A stretch of 64,000 bases of DNA from Chrysoperla carnea (GCF_905475395.1 NC_058337.1:138763172-138827171), one strand, 5' to 3'; shown: positions 20,678 to 31,226, counted from the first letter of the stretch. Notes: generated by a model not told the origin, from the sequence alone. Program-made: numbers and translations.

Positions 20678-21318
20678 TTATTACAACAAATCCATTTGGT
20701 GAACTCCAACAATGTCGATATAAATCATGAAATTTTTGAAAATTCATATCAGAGCCAACATGATTGTAGAATATGTGTTTTAGATTCATTTCATCCGTTT
20801 TGAATAGCACCAAGCAATTAACATTGCCCCTTATGTTATGCTTTAGAACACGTGTGTAGCTCTGACATAGGTAGAAACAATCAATTTTTCGATGACGATC
20901 CATACTAAAGTATTCTCTACTTCTCTGTTGTGAATGACAGCTCACATCATCAAAAATGAAAAGACTTTTTTATCGAGCTTCATTCAGACTAGGAATTTCA
21001 CTAGTATCACTAAGTGGAAAAATAGCCAACCACTTCCACTAATTTTAAAGCCTCTTCTAGTAATTGATATTTCGGTTGGTAAACAGATTTACTGTACACA
21101 TAAATGTTTTCAAAGCGTAAACCATTTTCATCTTAAATTAAATTCAACATAACATTGGTTTTACCACAACCACTAGGGCCACATATTATTGTTCATAGTG
21201 AATCTGAAAATAGACGACCATGATATGTTTGTGTGTCTGTATTTTCTGGTAATAAACACTCAGAGCAGGTTGTTGTTTATGAAAATGCAATGTAACTAAG
21301 ACTAAAATTTCAATACAA
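20678..21318 (-). pseudogene. Maverick packaging ATPase, broken copy
   Basis: This region aligns with the inner ATPase (26,740-27,394). The 5' part (21,318-20,946) has several indels and a stop, while the 3' part (20,945-20,678) is open. The Walker A region (CGPSGCGKTN) is still readable near 21,170. The C-terminal residues of the enzyme are replaced at the hairpin at 20,639-20,677. It is non-functional. Confidence 0.75.
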
Positions 21319-21460
21319 CCCAGAGCACTTTACGATACAGATCTACATGCGTATGCTAAACAATTTAAAATTCCGTATTTTTGTAGTGTTTTTATGTGTG
21401 ACACCCTACCTAAAAGATCATATAAATATGACACTTTAAGTATAAATAATATTAAAAAAT
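21319..21460 (+). pseudogene. adenain-like protease, 5' fragment
   Basis: Matches 28,225-28,330 (N-terminal part of the inner protease), with stops. Similarity to the inner element then jumps to the spacer upstream of the DUF8207 gene (31,260-31,430), so the capsid gene block has been deleted between them. Confidence 0.65.
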
Positions 21461-21611
21461 TAGATGATTATGTATTTTGTTTTAATATAAAATTATAATT
21501 TTTTAAATAAAATTTTTTTATATAATCTATAGTACAAGTTGATTTATTATATTCCATATAAAGAGCATATTATATGGGTTGATTGATGATGCTTGTTAGA
21601 TTTGAAAACCT

Positions 21612-23890
21612 CTTTCTAAACAGACCAGTATTAAACAGGTCAAAACCAGTATTAAACAGATACAGACCAGTATTAAACAGGTCAAAACCAGTATTAAACA
21701 GATACAGACCAGTATTAAACAGGTTAAAACCAGTATTAAACAGATACAGACCAGTATTAAACAGGTTAAAACCAGTATTAAACAGGTTAAAACCAGTATT
21801 AAACAGATACAGACCAGTATTAAACCGATACAAACCAGTATTAAACAGGTTAAAACCAGTATTAAACAGGTTAAAACCAGTATTAAACAGGTTAAAACCA
21901 GTATTAAACAGATACAGACCAGTATTAAACAGGTTAAAACCAGTATTAAACAGATACAGACCAGTATTAAACAGGTTAAAACCAGTATTAAACAGATACA
22001 GACCAGTATTAAACAGGTTAAAACCAGTATTAAACAGGTACAGACCAGTATTAAACAGGTTAAAACCAGTATTAAACAGGTTAAAACCAGTATTAAACAG
22101 GTTAAAACCAGTATTAAACAGGTTAAAACCAGTATTAAACAGATACAGACCAGTATTAAACAGATACAAACCAGTATTAAACAGGTTAAAACCAGTATTA
22201 AACAGGTTAAAACCAGTATTAAACAGGTTAAAACCAGTATTAAACAGATACAGACCAGTATTAAACAGGTTAAAACCAGTATTAAACAGATACAGACCAG
22301 TATTAAACAGGTTAAAACCAGTATTAAACAGATACAGACCAGTATTAAACAGATACAAACCAGTATTAAACAGGTTAAAACCAGTATTAAACAGGTTAAA
22401 ACCAGTATTAAACAGGTTAAAACCAGTATTAAACAGATACAGACCAGTATTAAACAGGTTAAAACCAGTATTAAACAGATACAGACCAGTATTAAACAGG
22501 TTAAAACCAGTATTAAACAGATACAGACCAGTATTAAACAGGTTAAAACCAGTATTAAACAGGTTAAAACCAGTATTAAACAGGTTAAAACCAGTATTAA
22601 ACAGGTTAAAACCAGTATTAAACAGATACAGACCAGTATTAAACAGGTTAAAACCAGTATTAAACAGATACAGACCAGTATTAAACAGGTTAAAACCAGT
22701 ATTAAACAGATACAGACCAGTATTAAACAGGTTAAAACCAGTATTAAACAGGTACAGACCAGTATTAAACAGGTTAAAACCAGTATTAAACAGGTTAACA
22801 CCAGTATTAAACAGGTTAAAACCAGTATTAAACAGGTTAAAACCAGTATTAAACAGGTTAAAACCAGTATTAAACAGACACAGACCAGTATTAAACAGAT
22901 ACAAACCAGTATTAAACAGGTTAAAACCAGTATTAAACAGGTTAAAACCAGTATTAAACAGGTTAAAACCAGTATTAAACAGATACAGACCAGTATTAAA
23001 CAGGTTAAAACCAGTATTAAACAGATACAGACCAGTATTAAACAGGTTAAAACCAGTATTAAACAGATACAGACCAGTATTAAACAGGTTAAAACCAGTA
23101 TTAAACAGGTACAGACCAGTATTAAACAGGTTAAAACCAGTATTAAACAGGTTAAAACCAGTATTAATCAGGTTAAAACCAGTATTAAACAGATACAGAC
23201 CGGTATTAAACAGGTTAAAACCAGTATTAAACAGATACAGACCAGTATTAAACAGATACAAACCAGTATTAAACAGGTCAAAACCAGTATTAAACAGGTC
23301 AAAACCAGTATTAAACAGGTTAAAACCAGTATTAAACAGGTCAAAACCAGTATTAAACAGGTCAAAACCAGTATTAAACAGATACAGACCAGTATTAAAC
23401 TAGTCAAAACCAGTATTAAAGAGATACAGACCAGTATTAAACAGGTTAAAACCAGTATTAAACAGGTCAAAACCAGTATTAAACAGGTTAAAACCAGTAT
23501 TAAACAGATACAGACCAGTATTAAACAGGTTAAAACCAGTATTAAACAGATACAGACCAGTATTAAACAGATACAGACCAGTATTAAACAGGTCAAAACC
23601 AGTATTAAACAGGTCAAAACCAGTATTAAACAGATACAGACCAGTATTAAACAGGTTAAAACCAGTATTAAACAGGTCAAAACCAGTATTAAACAGGTTA
23701 AAACCAGTATTAAACAGATACAGACCAGTATTAAACAGGTTAAATCCAGTATTAAACAGGTCAAAACCAGTATTAAACAGATACAGACCAGTATTAAACA
23801 GGTTCAAACCAGTATTAAACAGGTTCAAACCAGTATTAAACAGGTCAAAACCAGTATTAAACAGGTTAAAACCAGTATTAAACAGGCCTG
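21612..23890. repeat. 21-bp tandem repeat array, about 108 units
   Basis: Units of 21 bp share the core ACCAGTATTAAACAG. Two main variants alternate: one with ATACAG after the core, one with GTTAAA or GTCAAA. Variant order often runs ABAB with runs of B. Because 21 is a multiple of three and the core lacks stops in two frames per strand, four very long ORFs appear. These are best read as by-products. The array is flanked on the left by the sequence that precedes the DUF8207 gene in the inner element and on the right by an integrase tail. Confidence 0.9.
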
Positions 23891-23924
23891 TTTACATACA
23901 GACCTGTTTAGATACAGACCTGTA

Positions 23925-24119
23925 TATTTATTGAAGGATAACAGCAACGAAGATATAAAGGGTGGTTTCTATGCCGAAGAATTACAAAAAGTTCACGATC
24001 CGAACATTCATTTAATGGAAAAGGTCTTAGCTAAACGTGGATCCAACGTTAAAGCCAGGTGGTTAGTGTTCGACACTTTACACGATTCATATATTGACAA
24101 AAAAAGTCTTATTTTATAG
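23925..24119 (+). pseudogene. integrase 3'-end fragment, copy 3 (direct)
   Basis: The last ~62 codons of the chromodomain integrase on the plus strand, directly after the 21-bp array. This position corresponds to the integrase location in the inner element, so a deletion removed the fiber gene and the integrase core. The 3' flank (24,120-24,430) matches 34,827-35,061. Confidence 0.8.
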
Positions 24120-24428
24120 TGCACCGTTTTTATGAACATACTTGTAACAAAAAATTTTTGTCATAGTGGACCGCTTTTGTGAACATATTTGTGTTTTATA
24201 AAAAAAAAAAAAAAATAAAAAATATCACATTGTAAAAATATTATTTTTATTGTAAGTTTCTTATTTAAAAAAACAGTGTTGTATTATAATAATATTAAAA
24301 AAATATATATTTATAAATTATCGAAAATACATTATAATTATTATTCTGAAAAGTATAAAAACAGAGTTGTATTATAATAATATTTAAAAAATATATATTT
24401 ATAAATTATCGAAAATACATTATAATTA
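24120..24428. other. AT-rich spacer between integrase tail and 141-aa gene
   Basis: No gene. It contains a partial local duplication (ATATTATAATTATTATTCTGAAAAGT appears in parts at 24,330 and 24,420) and poly-A tracts. The inner element has a shorter version. Confidence 0.5.
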
Positions 24429-24854
24429 TTATTCTGAAAAGTGTCCATTGTCATCATCATCATCTTTCTTCATAAGATAATTTTCAATTATTTCTTTCAC
24501 TTGCACATAGTCGGATAACTCGTCTGATGTAAATACACTGTAGTAAGATTGTTCAAAAATGGATAGTCCTACAATTCCATCTGTTTGTCCAGAGTGGATA
24601 TTTTTTAAAATCCAGTTCCAATTTTGTTTGTCTTCATCGTCTGACGATGGGGAAAATTTCACTTCTAAGTCCATTTGTTCTACCTTATCAATAAGGTAGT
24701 TTAAAGTTTCCGGTCGACCACATTTAATTGCCATATTAACCAATGTTTTAAAATACTTTGTTAACACATTGTTTAAAGTACTTAAACTACAATTATCTTT
24801 AATCATATTAACAATACAGTTGTTATCACTATTATGATTACTAAAGTCTTGCAT
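24429..24854 (-). CDS. 141-aa Maverick protein of unknown function (outer copy)
   Basis: An acidic protein with a repeat-like helical region (VNMAIKCGRPETLNYLIDKV) reminiscent of a single ankyrin-type helix pair, and an Asp-rich C-terminal tail. It differs from the inner copy at 35,062-35,487 by only a handful of residues. It lies between integrase and DNA polymerase on the polymerase strand in both elements. Preservation of both copies suggests recent function. I do not recognise a family. Confidence 0.6.
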   Translation of the reverse strand: MQDFSNHNSDNNCIVNMIKDNCSLSTLNNVLTKYFKTLVNMAIKCGRPETLNYLIDKVEQMDLEVKFSPSSDDEDKQNWNWILKNIHSGQTDGIVGLSIFEQSYYSVFTSDELSDYVQVKEIIENYLMKKDDDDDNGHFSE

Positions 24855-25093
24855 TTTGTATGTTTAAACTAACACTAAATTGTTTTCTACAATAATTCTA
24901 CCTAACTATCAGATTTTTTTTACACCCCCACCACTACTCTATCAATTGTTCATGCGCACTACTCTATCAATTGTTTGTACACCTATCACAATACCGAACC
25001 ACTTTGAGGATCATCACAACAGCAGGACACATTTCTGAAACAACAGCAAAAATTAGCTAAATATTAAAAACAAAAAATATAAAATACTTACAC

Positions 25094-25279
25094 TCAACAA
25101 ATAATGCTATAGTGGCCCCATGGTTTTGTTTCACATGAATTGTGAGTAATGTATCGTTTTTGGTCAAATGGTGATAAGCCCACTTTCTGCTGTTTGATGG
25201 TATGTAAGCGGTGTCGCTTGGATTGGATGCTTTGCTGAACATGGTAAAAGTTACGGTTCTCAAGCAAACACCGCTTATA
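25094..25279 (-). pseudogene. outer DNA polymerase B, C-terminal end
   Basis: The last ~60 codons of the outer element's polymerase, ending at the TGA complementary to 25,094-25,096. The rest of the gene lies at 41,134-44,835, beyond the inner Maverick. The 6-base duplication CTTATA (25,274-25,279 and 41,134-41,139) marks the split, and counting it once keeps the frame. Confidence 0.85.
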
Positions 25280-26300
25280 AGTAGAAGAGTCAGCCCACTC
25301 CTGGCGCAAAAGAATGGTACACTTTTCAAAAAAGGGCAAACCTAGGTGAATGTGGGAAACCTCGGTTGAATGCGAAGTTGGAGGGGATAGATGACGTCAT
25401 TGACCAATAGTAGCGCTGTAAAAATCAAAATGGCGTTGGGAGGTGTGGTGGGGTGAGGAATGGCTAAACGGGGGGTTGGCTTCAACCAATAGTGGCGGAG
25501 AGTGAACAGGGGGCGGGACGTAAGGGCAAACCTAGGTGAATGTTGGAAACCTCGGCATTGACCAATAGTAAATCAAGATGGCGTCGGGAGGTGTGGTGGA
25601 GGAGAATAATGGCTGCCTAAGCATTGATGACGTCATTGGCTTTGACCAATAGTGGCGGAGAGTGAACGGGGGGCGGGACGTTGACATTAGTCAGCAATTT
25701 TCAAGAATATGTTAATTTGACCTTGAAAAATATTGTAATTTGACACTTTAAATATACATGATAAAATTCAAAACACGTGACCGGATGTTAATATTTTTTT
25801 ATGATTAAGCAATGTAATATGACACTTGAAATTTACATAATAAAAATACATGTTCAAACTTGTTTGAATGGACTTTGATCTTAAAATAATTTCACACGTG
25901 TCAGCAATTTTCAAGAATATGTTAATTTGACCTTGAAAAATATGATATCATCATCTTGTAACAAGTTCAAACTTGTTTGAAATAATTTTACATGTGTCAA
26001 AACACGTGACCGGATGCTAATATTTTTTTATGATTAAGCAATGTAATATGACACTTGAACGTGTTAGATAATAATTTGCAAATCTGAATTCCAAGAAAAG
26101 AATATTATGAGTCAGCAATTTTCAAGAATATGTTGAAATAGATATCATCTAACCTTGAAAAATATTGTAATTTGACACTTTAAGTATACACGATAAAATT
26201 CAAGATACGTGACCGGATGTTAATATTTTTTTATGATTAAGCAATGTAATATGACACTTGAAATTTACATAATAAAAATACATGTTCAAACTTGTTTGAA
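25280..26300 (+). repeat. inner Maverick left terminal inverted repeat
   Basis: Nearly identical to the complement of about 40,115-41,133. It shares the module set of the outer TIR (CCAAT boxes, TGACGTCA, GC box, ACGTGACCGG units) in a different order, and its outermost 40 bp differ from the outer element after AGTAGAAGAGTCA. Confidence 0.85.
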
Positions 26301-26671
26301 TGGACTTTGATCTTAAAATAATTTTACACGTGTCAGCTATTCTCAAGAATATGTTAATTTGACCTTGAAAAATATGATATCATCATCCTGTTACAAGTTC
26401 AAACTTGTTTGAATAAAAATACATGTTCAAACTTGTTTGAATAAAAATACATGTTCAAACTTGTTTGAACATGTTTAAACTTGTTTGAATCGCATTAGAT
26501 CTTAAAATAATTTTACACGTGTTATGAGATTAGAATAAAGGTTTTATTTAATAAAAATCTTATAAATATTTTTTTTTTATTTATTAATGATTAAAATTTA
26601 CATTTTAAAAAAAATTTACAGAAAAAAATTATTATTATGAATCTGAAAAAACACACAAAGTATTGGTGACA
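26301..26671. other. TIR-derived spacer
   Basis: Extra copies of the TIR inner modules, including three tandem CATGTTCAAACTTGTTTGAA units at about 26,420-26,490, followed by about 150 bp of AT-rich sequence downstream of the ATPase gene. No gene is seen. Confidence 0.5.
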
Positions 26672-27355
26672 CTACAGTTCAATAAATTCATCAAATCCAT
26701 TCCTATAACGACCTGCATTCATAGAGAAATTTTTCATTATTACAACAAATCCATTTGGTGAACTCCAACAATGTCGACATAAATCATAAAATTTTTGAAA
26801 ATTCATATCAGAGCCAACATGATCGTAGAATATGTGTTTTAGATTCATTTCGTCCGTTTTGAATAACACCAAGCAATTAACATTGTCCCTTATGTTATGC
26901 TTTGGAACACGTGCGTAGCTCTGACATAGGTAGAAACAATCAATTTTTCGATGACGGCCCATACTAAAGTATTCTCTAATTCTCTGTTGTGAATGACAGC
27001 TCACATCATCAAAAATGAAAAGACTTTTTTCTCGAGCTTCATTCGGACTAAGAATTTCACTAGTATCACTAAATGGAAAATATCCAACCCCTTCCACTAA
27101 TTTTAAAGTCTCTTCTAGTAATTGATATTTCGGTTGGTAAAGAGATTTACTGTACACATAAATGTTTTCAAAGCGTAAACCGTTTTCATCATAAATTAAA
27201 TTCAACATAACATTGGTTTTACCACAACCACTAGGGCCACATATTATTGTTCGTAGTGAATCTGAAAATAGAGGACCATGATATGTTTGTGTGTCTGTAT
27301 TTTCTGGTATTAAATTTTCAACACTCAGAGCGGGTTGTTGTTTATGAAAACGCAT
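26672..27355 (-). CDS. Maverick genome-packaging ATPase (FtsK/HerA-like)
   Basis: About 227 aa from the ATG complementary to 27,353-27,355. Walker A is GPSGCGKTN (about residue 41) and Walker B is SLFIFDDV (about residue 104). Downstream, CFYLCQSY resembles the sensor strand of A32-type packaging ATPases. In Polintons and related viruses this enzyme pumps DNA into the capsid. The upstream 13-residue extension is possible but the second Met sits better at the family start. It is transcribed leftward, away from the capsid genes. Confidence 0.85.
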   Translation of the reverse strand: MRFHKQQPALSVENLIPENTDTQTYHGPLFSDSLRTIICGPSGCGKTNVMLNLIYDENGLRFENIYVYSKSLYQPKYQLLEETLKLVEGVGYFPFSDTSEILSPNEAREKSLFIFDDVSCHSQQRIREYFSMGRHRKIDCFYLCQSYARVPKHNIRDNVNCLVLFKTDEMNLKHIFYDHVGSDMNFQKFYDLCRHCWSSPNGFVVIMKNFSMNAGRYRNGFDEFIEL

Positions 27356-27446
27356 TTTTAATGTAACTAAGACTAAAATTTCAATACAACCCATTTTATA
27401 AACATTTAAATATATGTGAACTTAATTGTTTAAATCATTTAGTAGT

Positions 27447-28211
27447 ATGTCACATCAGAAGCAACAACACAAAGGAAGAGGTATTGTTAACACACTTATA
27501 AATAAATTACCGTTTGAGTTACACATACCAACTTATCAATATTGTGGACCTGGAACTAAGCTGGCAGAACGATTAGCGCGTGGTGATAAACCAAAAAACG
27601 CATTGGATCAGGCTTGTATGGTACATGATATAGCATATTCAAAAAGTAAAGACTTAAAGGAGCGTCATCTAGCAGATAAACAATTAGCGGAAGCCGCTTG
27701 GAAACGTGCCAAAGCATCTGATTCAACAATTGGTGAAAAAGCATCCGCTTTATTCGTTACAGGCGCCATGAAGGCAAAAACTTCACTTGGTATGGGATTA
27801 AAAAAGAAAAAGATGAAAAAGACAAAGAAAACTATAAACTTTACAGCATCAGTGCGAAAGGCACGAAATGCATTGAAAAAATCACAACCAACGGACTTAA
27901 AAGCAGCTGTAAAAATAGCAAAAGCAGCCGTGCGAGGTCAACGTATTAAAGCACCCACACGTGTAATACCAGTTCCAAAGTCTGGTGGTGTACTTCCATT
28001 AATTCCAATATTCGCAGGACTCTCTGCTTTAGGTGCTTTGGCTGGTGGAGCGTCGGGTATTGCTAAAGCCGTTACAAATTATAAAAGTGCTCGTGATCAA
28101 CTTAATGAGAGTCAAAGACACAACAAAACAATGGAAGCTATAGCAATGGGTAAAGGCTTGTATTTAAGACCGTACAACAAAGGCATGGGATTATATTTAG
28201 CAAAAAACTAA
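27447..28211 (+). CDS. capsid-associated protein with phospholipase A2-like domain
   Basis: A 254-aa basic protein. Residues about 25-75 form a parvovirus-VP1-like PLA2 domain: the calcium loop YCGPGT and the catalytic His-Asp pair in ACMVHDIAYS. A Lys-rich segment (KKKKMKKTKK) follows, then a hydrophobic stretch (LIPIFAGLSALGALAGGASG) that may insert in membranes. In parvoviruses such domains act in endosome escape; in Polintons the role is inferred. ATG 27,447 is preferred over an upstream TTG frame. It is first in the rightward capsid block. Confidence 0.8.
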   Translation: MSHQKQQHKGRGIVNTLINKLPFELHIPTYQYCGPGTKLAERLARGDKPKNALDQACMVHDIAYSKSKDLKERHLADKQLAEAAWKRAKASDSTIGEKASALFVTGAMKAKTSLGMGLKKKKMKKTKKTINFTASVRKARNALKKSQPTDLKAAVKIAKAAVRGQRIKAPTRVIPVPKSGGVLPLIPIFAGLSALGALAGGASGIAKAVTNYKSARDQLNESQRHNKTMEAIAMGKGLYLRPYNKGMGLYLAKN

Positions 28212-28212
28212 T

Positions 28213-28570
28213 TGAAACGCTACCACGTAGAGCACTTTACGATACGGAGCTACGTGCGTATGCTAAACAATTTAAAATTCCGTATTTTCGTGGTGTTTTT
28301 ATGCGTGACACCCTACCCAAAAGACCATATAAATATGAAACAGGAATTATCAACCATGATGTATCCAAAAATAGTGGTACACACTGGACGGCATATAAAA
28401 AGTACAATCGAAGTGTCATCTATTATGATAGTTTTGGAAATTTGAGACCGCCAGTGGAAGTAATTAAATATTTTAACGGATGTGACATTCAATATAATTT
28501 TGATAGACAACAACAGTTTAATACTCCGATTTGTGGACATCTATGTATACAATTTTTATTAAATAAATAA
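28213..28570 (+). CDS. adenain-like cysteine protease
   Basis: The frame carries the adenovirus-protease pattern: His in GTHW, Asp in YYDSFG and Cys in ICGHLC near the C-terminus. It would mature capsid proteins. Similarity to family members begins at about 28,225, but the first in-frame ATG is 28,301, inside the conserved part. The open frame extends leftward and overlaps the end of the PLA2 gene in a +1-type register. Initiation could use a non-AUG codon, ribosomal frameshift or splicing, or the start may have been lost. Confidence 0.7.
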
Positions 28571-28607
28571 ACCAGCAAGTCTTGTATTCACTTCATTCAA
28601 AATCAAG

Positions 28608-29285
28608 ATGTCATACATGCTTACATTTACAGGGAATAGCTCTTTTTTAACAACAGACTATTCTCCACCAATTGAATTAGATAAAAATGAAAATTATGAA
28701 ATGGGTCTAGTAGATTTACAAGGGTACAATTCCATACCTAATATACACAGCCACAATAACATGTTTTATTACGATGATAAAGTTATAGAAATACCACCAG
28801 GATCTTATGAAGTTGAAGATATTGAACGTTATTTAAAAGAAGCTGTAGGCGATGAGGTGACACTACAAATAAATGCTAATACAAATACATTAAAATGTGA
28901 AATAAAGTGTACCGTGATAATAAACTGTGAACCATCAGATTCTGTTTGTCGCATGTTGGGATTTAATAAACGAAAACTAGATGCAAATAAAAGACATGAA
29001 AGTGACAATACAGTTAATATTTTACCTGTAGAAACAATTTATGTTCAATGTAATATTACAAATGGATCGTATCATAACAATGAAATCAGTCACACATTGT
29101 TTCATTTTTCACCAAATCTACCACCAGGTTATAAAATTGTGATACATCCTATGAATGTTATTTATTTACCAATCAACTGTCAAACTATAAGCAACATTAC
29201 GCTCACGTTAGTGGACCAAACTGGTAAATTAGTTAACTTTCGAGGTGAAAACATTACAATTGGATTACACTTGAAAAAGATATAA
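28608..29285 (+). CDS. probable minor capsid (penton-like) protein
   Basis: A 225-aa beta-rich protein with few charged clusters. Its position between protease and major capsid genes and its size match the single jelly-roll minor capsid protein of Polintons. The motif LPPGYKIVIHPMNVIYLP near residue 170 has a beta-strand pattern. Its stop codon shares a base with the ATG of the next small gene. Assignment relies on synteny and fold expectation. Confidence 0.6.
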   Translation: MSYMLTFTGNSSFLTTDYSPPIELDKNENYEMGLVDLQGYNSIPNIHSHNNMFYYDDKVIEIPPGSYEVEDIERYLKEAVGDEVTLQINANTNTLKCEIKCTVIINCEPSDSVCRMLGFNKRKLDANKRHESDNTVNILPVETIYVQCNITNGSYHNNEISHTLFHFSPNLPPGYKIVIHPMNVIYLPINCQTISNITLTLVDQTGKLVNFRGENITIGLHLKKI

Positions 29286-29464
29286 TGGGTTTTGTATTTA
29301 ATCATCCTACACGTTATGCTGGAGGCAGTGTTTCTACAAACCGTCTCATAAAACAACCTCAATCGAGCAACAATAGAATAAATAATCACAAACAGTTATC
29401 ATACGAAAATAGAAAATTTCTTCAATCAATTGGTTTAAAACTAAAACGGCCAATTGTTGGGTAA
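29285..29464 (+). CDS. 59-aa small Maverick protein
   Basis: A short basic protein (starts MGFVFNHPTRYAGGSV) whose ATG overlaps the stop of the minor capsid gene by one base. It lies between minor and major capsid genes, a tight spacing suggesting a structural or assembly role. It has no recognised domain. At 60 codons it is easily missed. Confidence 0.5.
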   Translation: MGFVFNHPTRYAGGSVSTNRLIKQPQSSNNRINNHKQLSYENRKFLQSIGLKLKRPIVG

Positions 29465-29539
29465 AATTTAGTTGCTGGTTTAAAATAAAGAAATCAGTTA
29501 TACGAATAAAATTCAATTGTATTAAGAAGAAGAAGAAGA

Positions 29540-30736
29540 ATGGCAGAAATACTAGAAGTGACCAATGTACCTGAGTACGATAATGTTATTACAGGACTAG
29601 AGTATCACAACCACCAAGCTTATAATTCATCGAAATTTGAATCAAGCGATGAGAGTAGAATTTGCATTCAATCACAAGACTTGTACACATTACCAAGTGA
29701 AAGTGTTTTAAATATCGAAGGTCAAGTGACTGATGATGATGATACAAATGTAGCCAGCTTCATATCGAATGCTATATCATTTATGTTTCATGAAATTCGT
29801 TATGAAATTGGTGGTAAGGTAATTGATGTGATTAATAACGTAGGCATCGTTAGTACTATAAAAAACTATCTATCCCTAAACGAAAATCAAAGTAAAGCTT
29901 TAGAGAATGCTGGCTTTGGTGAAAATTTTAAAAAGAATGCTGCTGGTTACTTCAATGTTCGTATTCCGTTGAAAATGTATATGGGTTTTTTTGAAGATTA
30001 TCCTAAAATTCTCGTAAACATGAAACAAGAAATCGTTATTGTTCGTGCAAATGATGATATTAATTGTTTTACCTCAACTGTCGCAACAAGCAAACCTAAA
30101 ATTAAAATCAACAAATTAGAATGGTGTGTTCCATACGTTAAAGTGTCTGATAAAATGCGAGTCGAATTATACAACTTAGTCAATCAAAATGATGATTTGA
30201 GGTTATGGTTTCGATCAATGGAATGTCTACTTATACCAGAACTACCATTAACTGATAGACATGTGTGGAGTGTTAAAACTAGTGTAGAATGTCCTAACTA
30301 CGCTGTTATCTGTTTCCAAACAAATCGTGACCGCAACATTTTAAAAGATTCCAGTCAGTTTGACCATTGTAACATAACAAATTTGAAAGTCTATTTAAAT
30401 GGTGAAGCCTACCCATATGTGAATTTGAATCTAAATTACACAAATAATCAAACAGCGTTACTGTATGAAATGTATTGTAATTTTCAAAAATCGTACTATA
30501 GACGCTCTATAACAGAACCATTGCTAGATAAAGAAACGTTTATAAATAAATCACCTCTATTTGTCATTGACTGTTCTAAGCACCCAGAGTCACTTAAATC
30601 TACAACAGTGGACTTGCGCGTTGAGTTTGAAGCTAGTGTTAATTTCCCTGCTAAAACGCGTGCGTATTGTATAGTGTTCCATGATCGATTATTTAAATAC
30701 AATCCACTCACGAATATTGTGAATAGAGTAGTTTAA
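29540..30736 (+). CDS. Maverick major capsid protein (double jelly-roll)
   Basis: A 398-aa protein of the size and place of the Polinton major capsid protein. It is rich in beta-strand patterns, opens with a short acidic N-terminus and ends in a conserved block (LRVEFEAS, HDRLFKYNPLT). The start at ATG 29,540 sits after an AAGAAGAAGAAG purine run. It forms a tandem with the next gene two bases downstream. The outer element keeps only a distant C-terminal fragment of this gene. Confidence 0.75.
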   Translation: MAEILEVTNVPEYDNVITGLEYHNHQAYNSSKFESSDESRICIQSQDLYTLPSESVLNIEGQVTDDDDTNVASFISNAISFMFHEIRYEIGGKVIDVINNVGIVSTIKNYLSLNENQSKALENAGFGENFKKNAAGYFNVRIPLKMYMGFFEDYPKILVNMKQEIVIVRANDDINCFTSTVATSKPKIKINKLEWCVPYVKVSDKMRVELYNLVNQNDDLRLWFRSMECLLIPELPLTDRHVWSVKTSVECPNYAVICFQTNRDRNILKDSSQFDHCNITNLKVYLNGEAYPYVNLNLNYTNNQTALLYEMYCNFQKSYYRRSITEPLLDKETFINKSPLFVIDCSKHPESLKSTTVDLRVEFEASVNFPAKTRAYCIVFHDRLFKYNPLTNIVNRVV

Positions 30737-30737
30737 A

Positions 30738-31226
30738 ATGGCGTACATAGTGGACGTACAGGGTTTCAAAGTAAACAATGAATTCATCGTTAAAGAACTT
30801 AGTTTTGTGGATACAAATGGGAACCATTTTGGACATTATGTATTCAAACCACCATTTCCATTTAACACATTAAGTGATTCAGATAAGAAACAAACAATTT
30901 GGCTCTCAAATAATTACCATGGCTTATACTGGAATCAAGGAGCCACCGATTATTGCGAGTTATCAACCATTTTAACACATATTGCTAATCATAATGTAAT
31001 ATACTGCAAAGGTGAAGAAAAGAAAATTTGGATTAAAAAATTAATTCGAAATTCAACAAGGGCAGTCCACATTGAAAATTTGGATGGTGGAAAACCACTC
31101 CATAAGAATGACAGTGTATCAAAAGCTCTATGCATCTATCAACATAAACATTGTACTACAAATATTATTATGTATTTATTACATTATTTTTTTAATAGAT
31201 CTTTATACGGAGGTGCTTGTTGTTGA
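30738..31226 (+). CDS. 162-aa Maverick protein of unknown function
   Basis: It begins MAYIVDVQGFK and has landmarks FIVKEL, FKPPFPF, NYHGLYW, YCKGEEKKIW and a Cys/His-containing C-terminus (CIYQHKHCTTN). The pattern VDVQG followed later by VIYCKGEEK loosely recalls nuclease folds of RNase H type, but catalytic residues cannot be assigned, so function is unknown. A diverged homologue lies in the outer element at 19,328-19,832. It is located directly behind the major capsid gene. Confidence 0.6.
   Translation: MAYIVDVQGFKVNNEFIVKELSFVDTNGNHFGHYVFKPPFPFNTLSDSDKKQTIWLSNNYHGLYWNQGATDYCELSTILTHIANHNVIYCKGEEKKIWIKKLIRNSTRAVHIENLDGGKPLHKNDSVSKALCIYQHKHCTTNIIMYLLHYFFNRSLYGGACC

Noticed and set aside
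21583-23828. Several very long ORFs on both strands over the 21-bp array (up to about 600 codons)
   Set aside because: The unit is a multiple of three without stops in several frames, so long frames arise automatically on both strands. No frame has gene-like flanks or composition.
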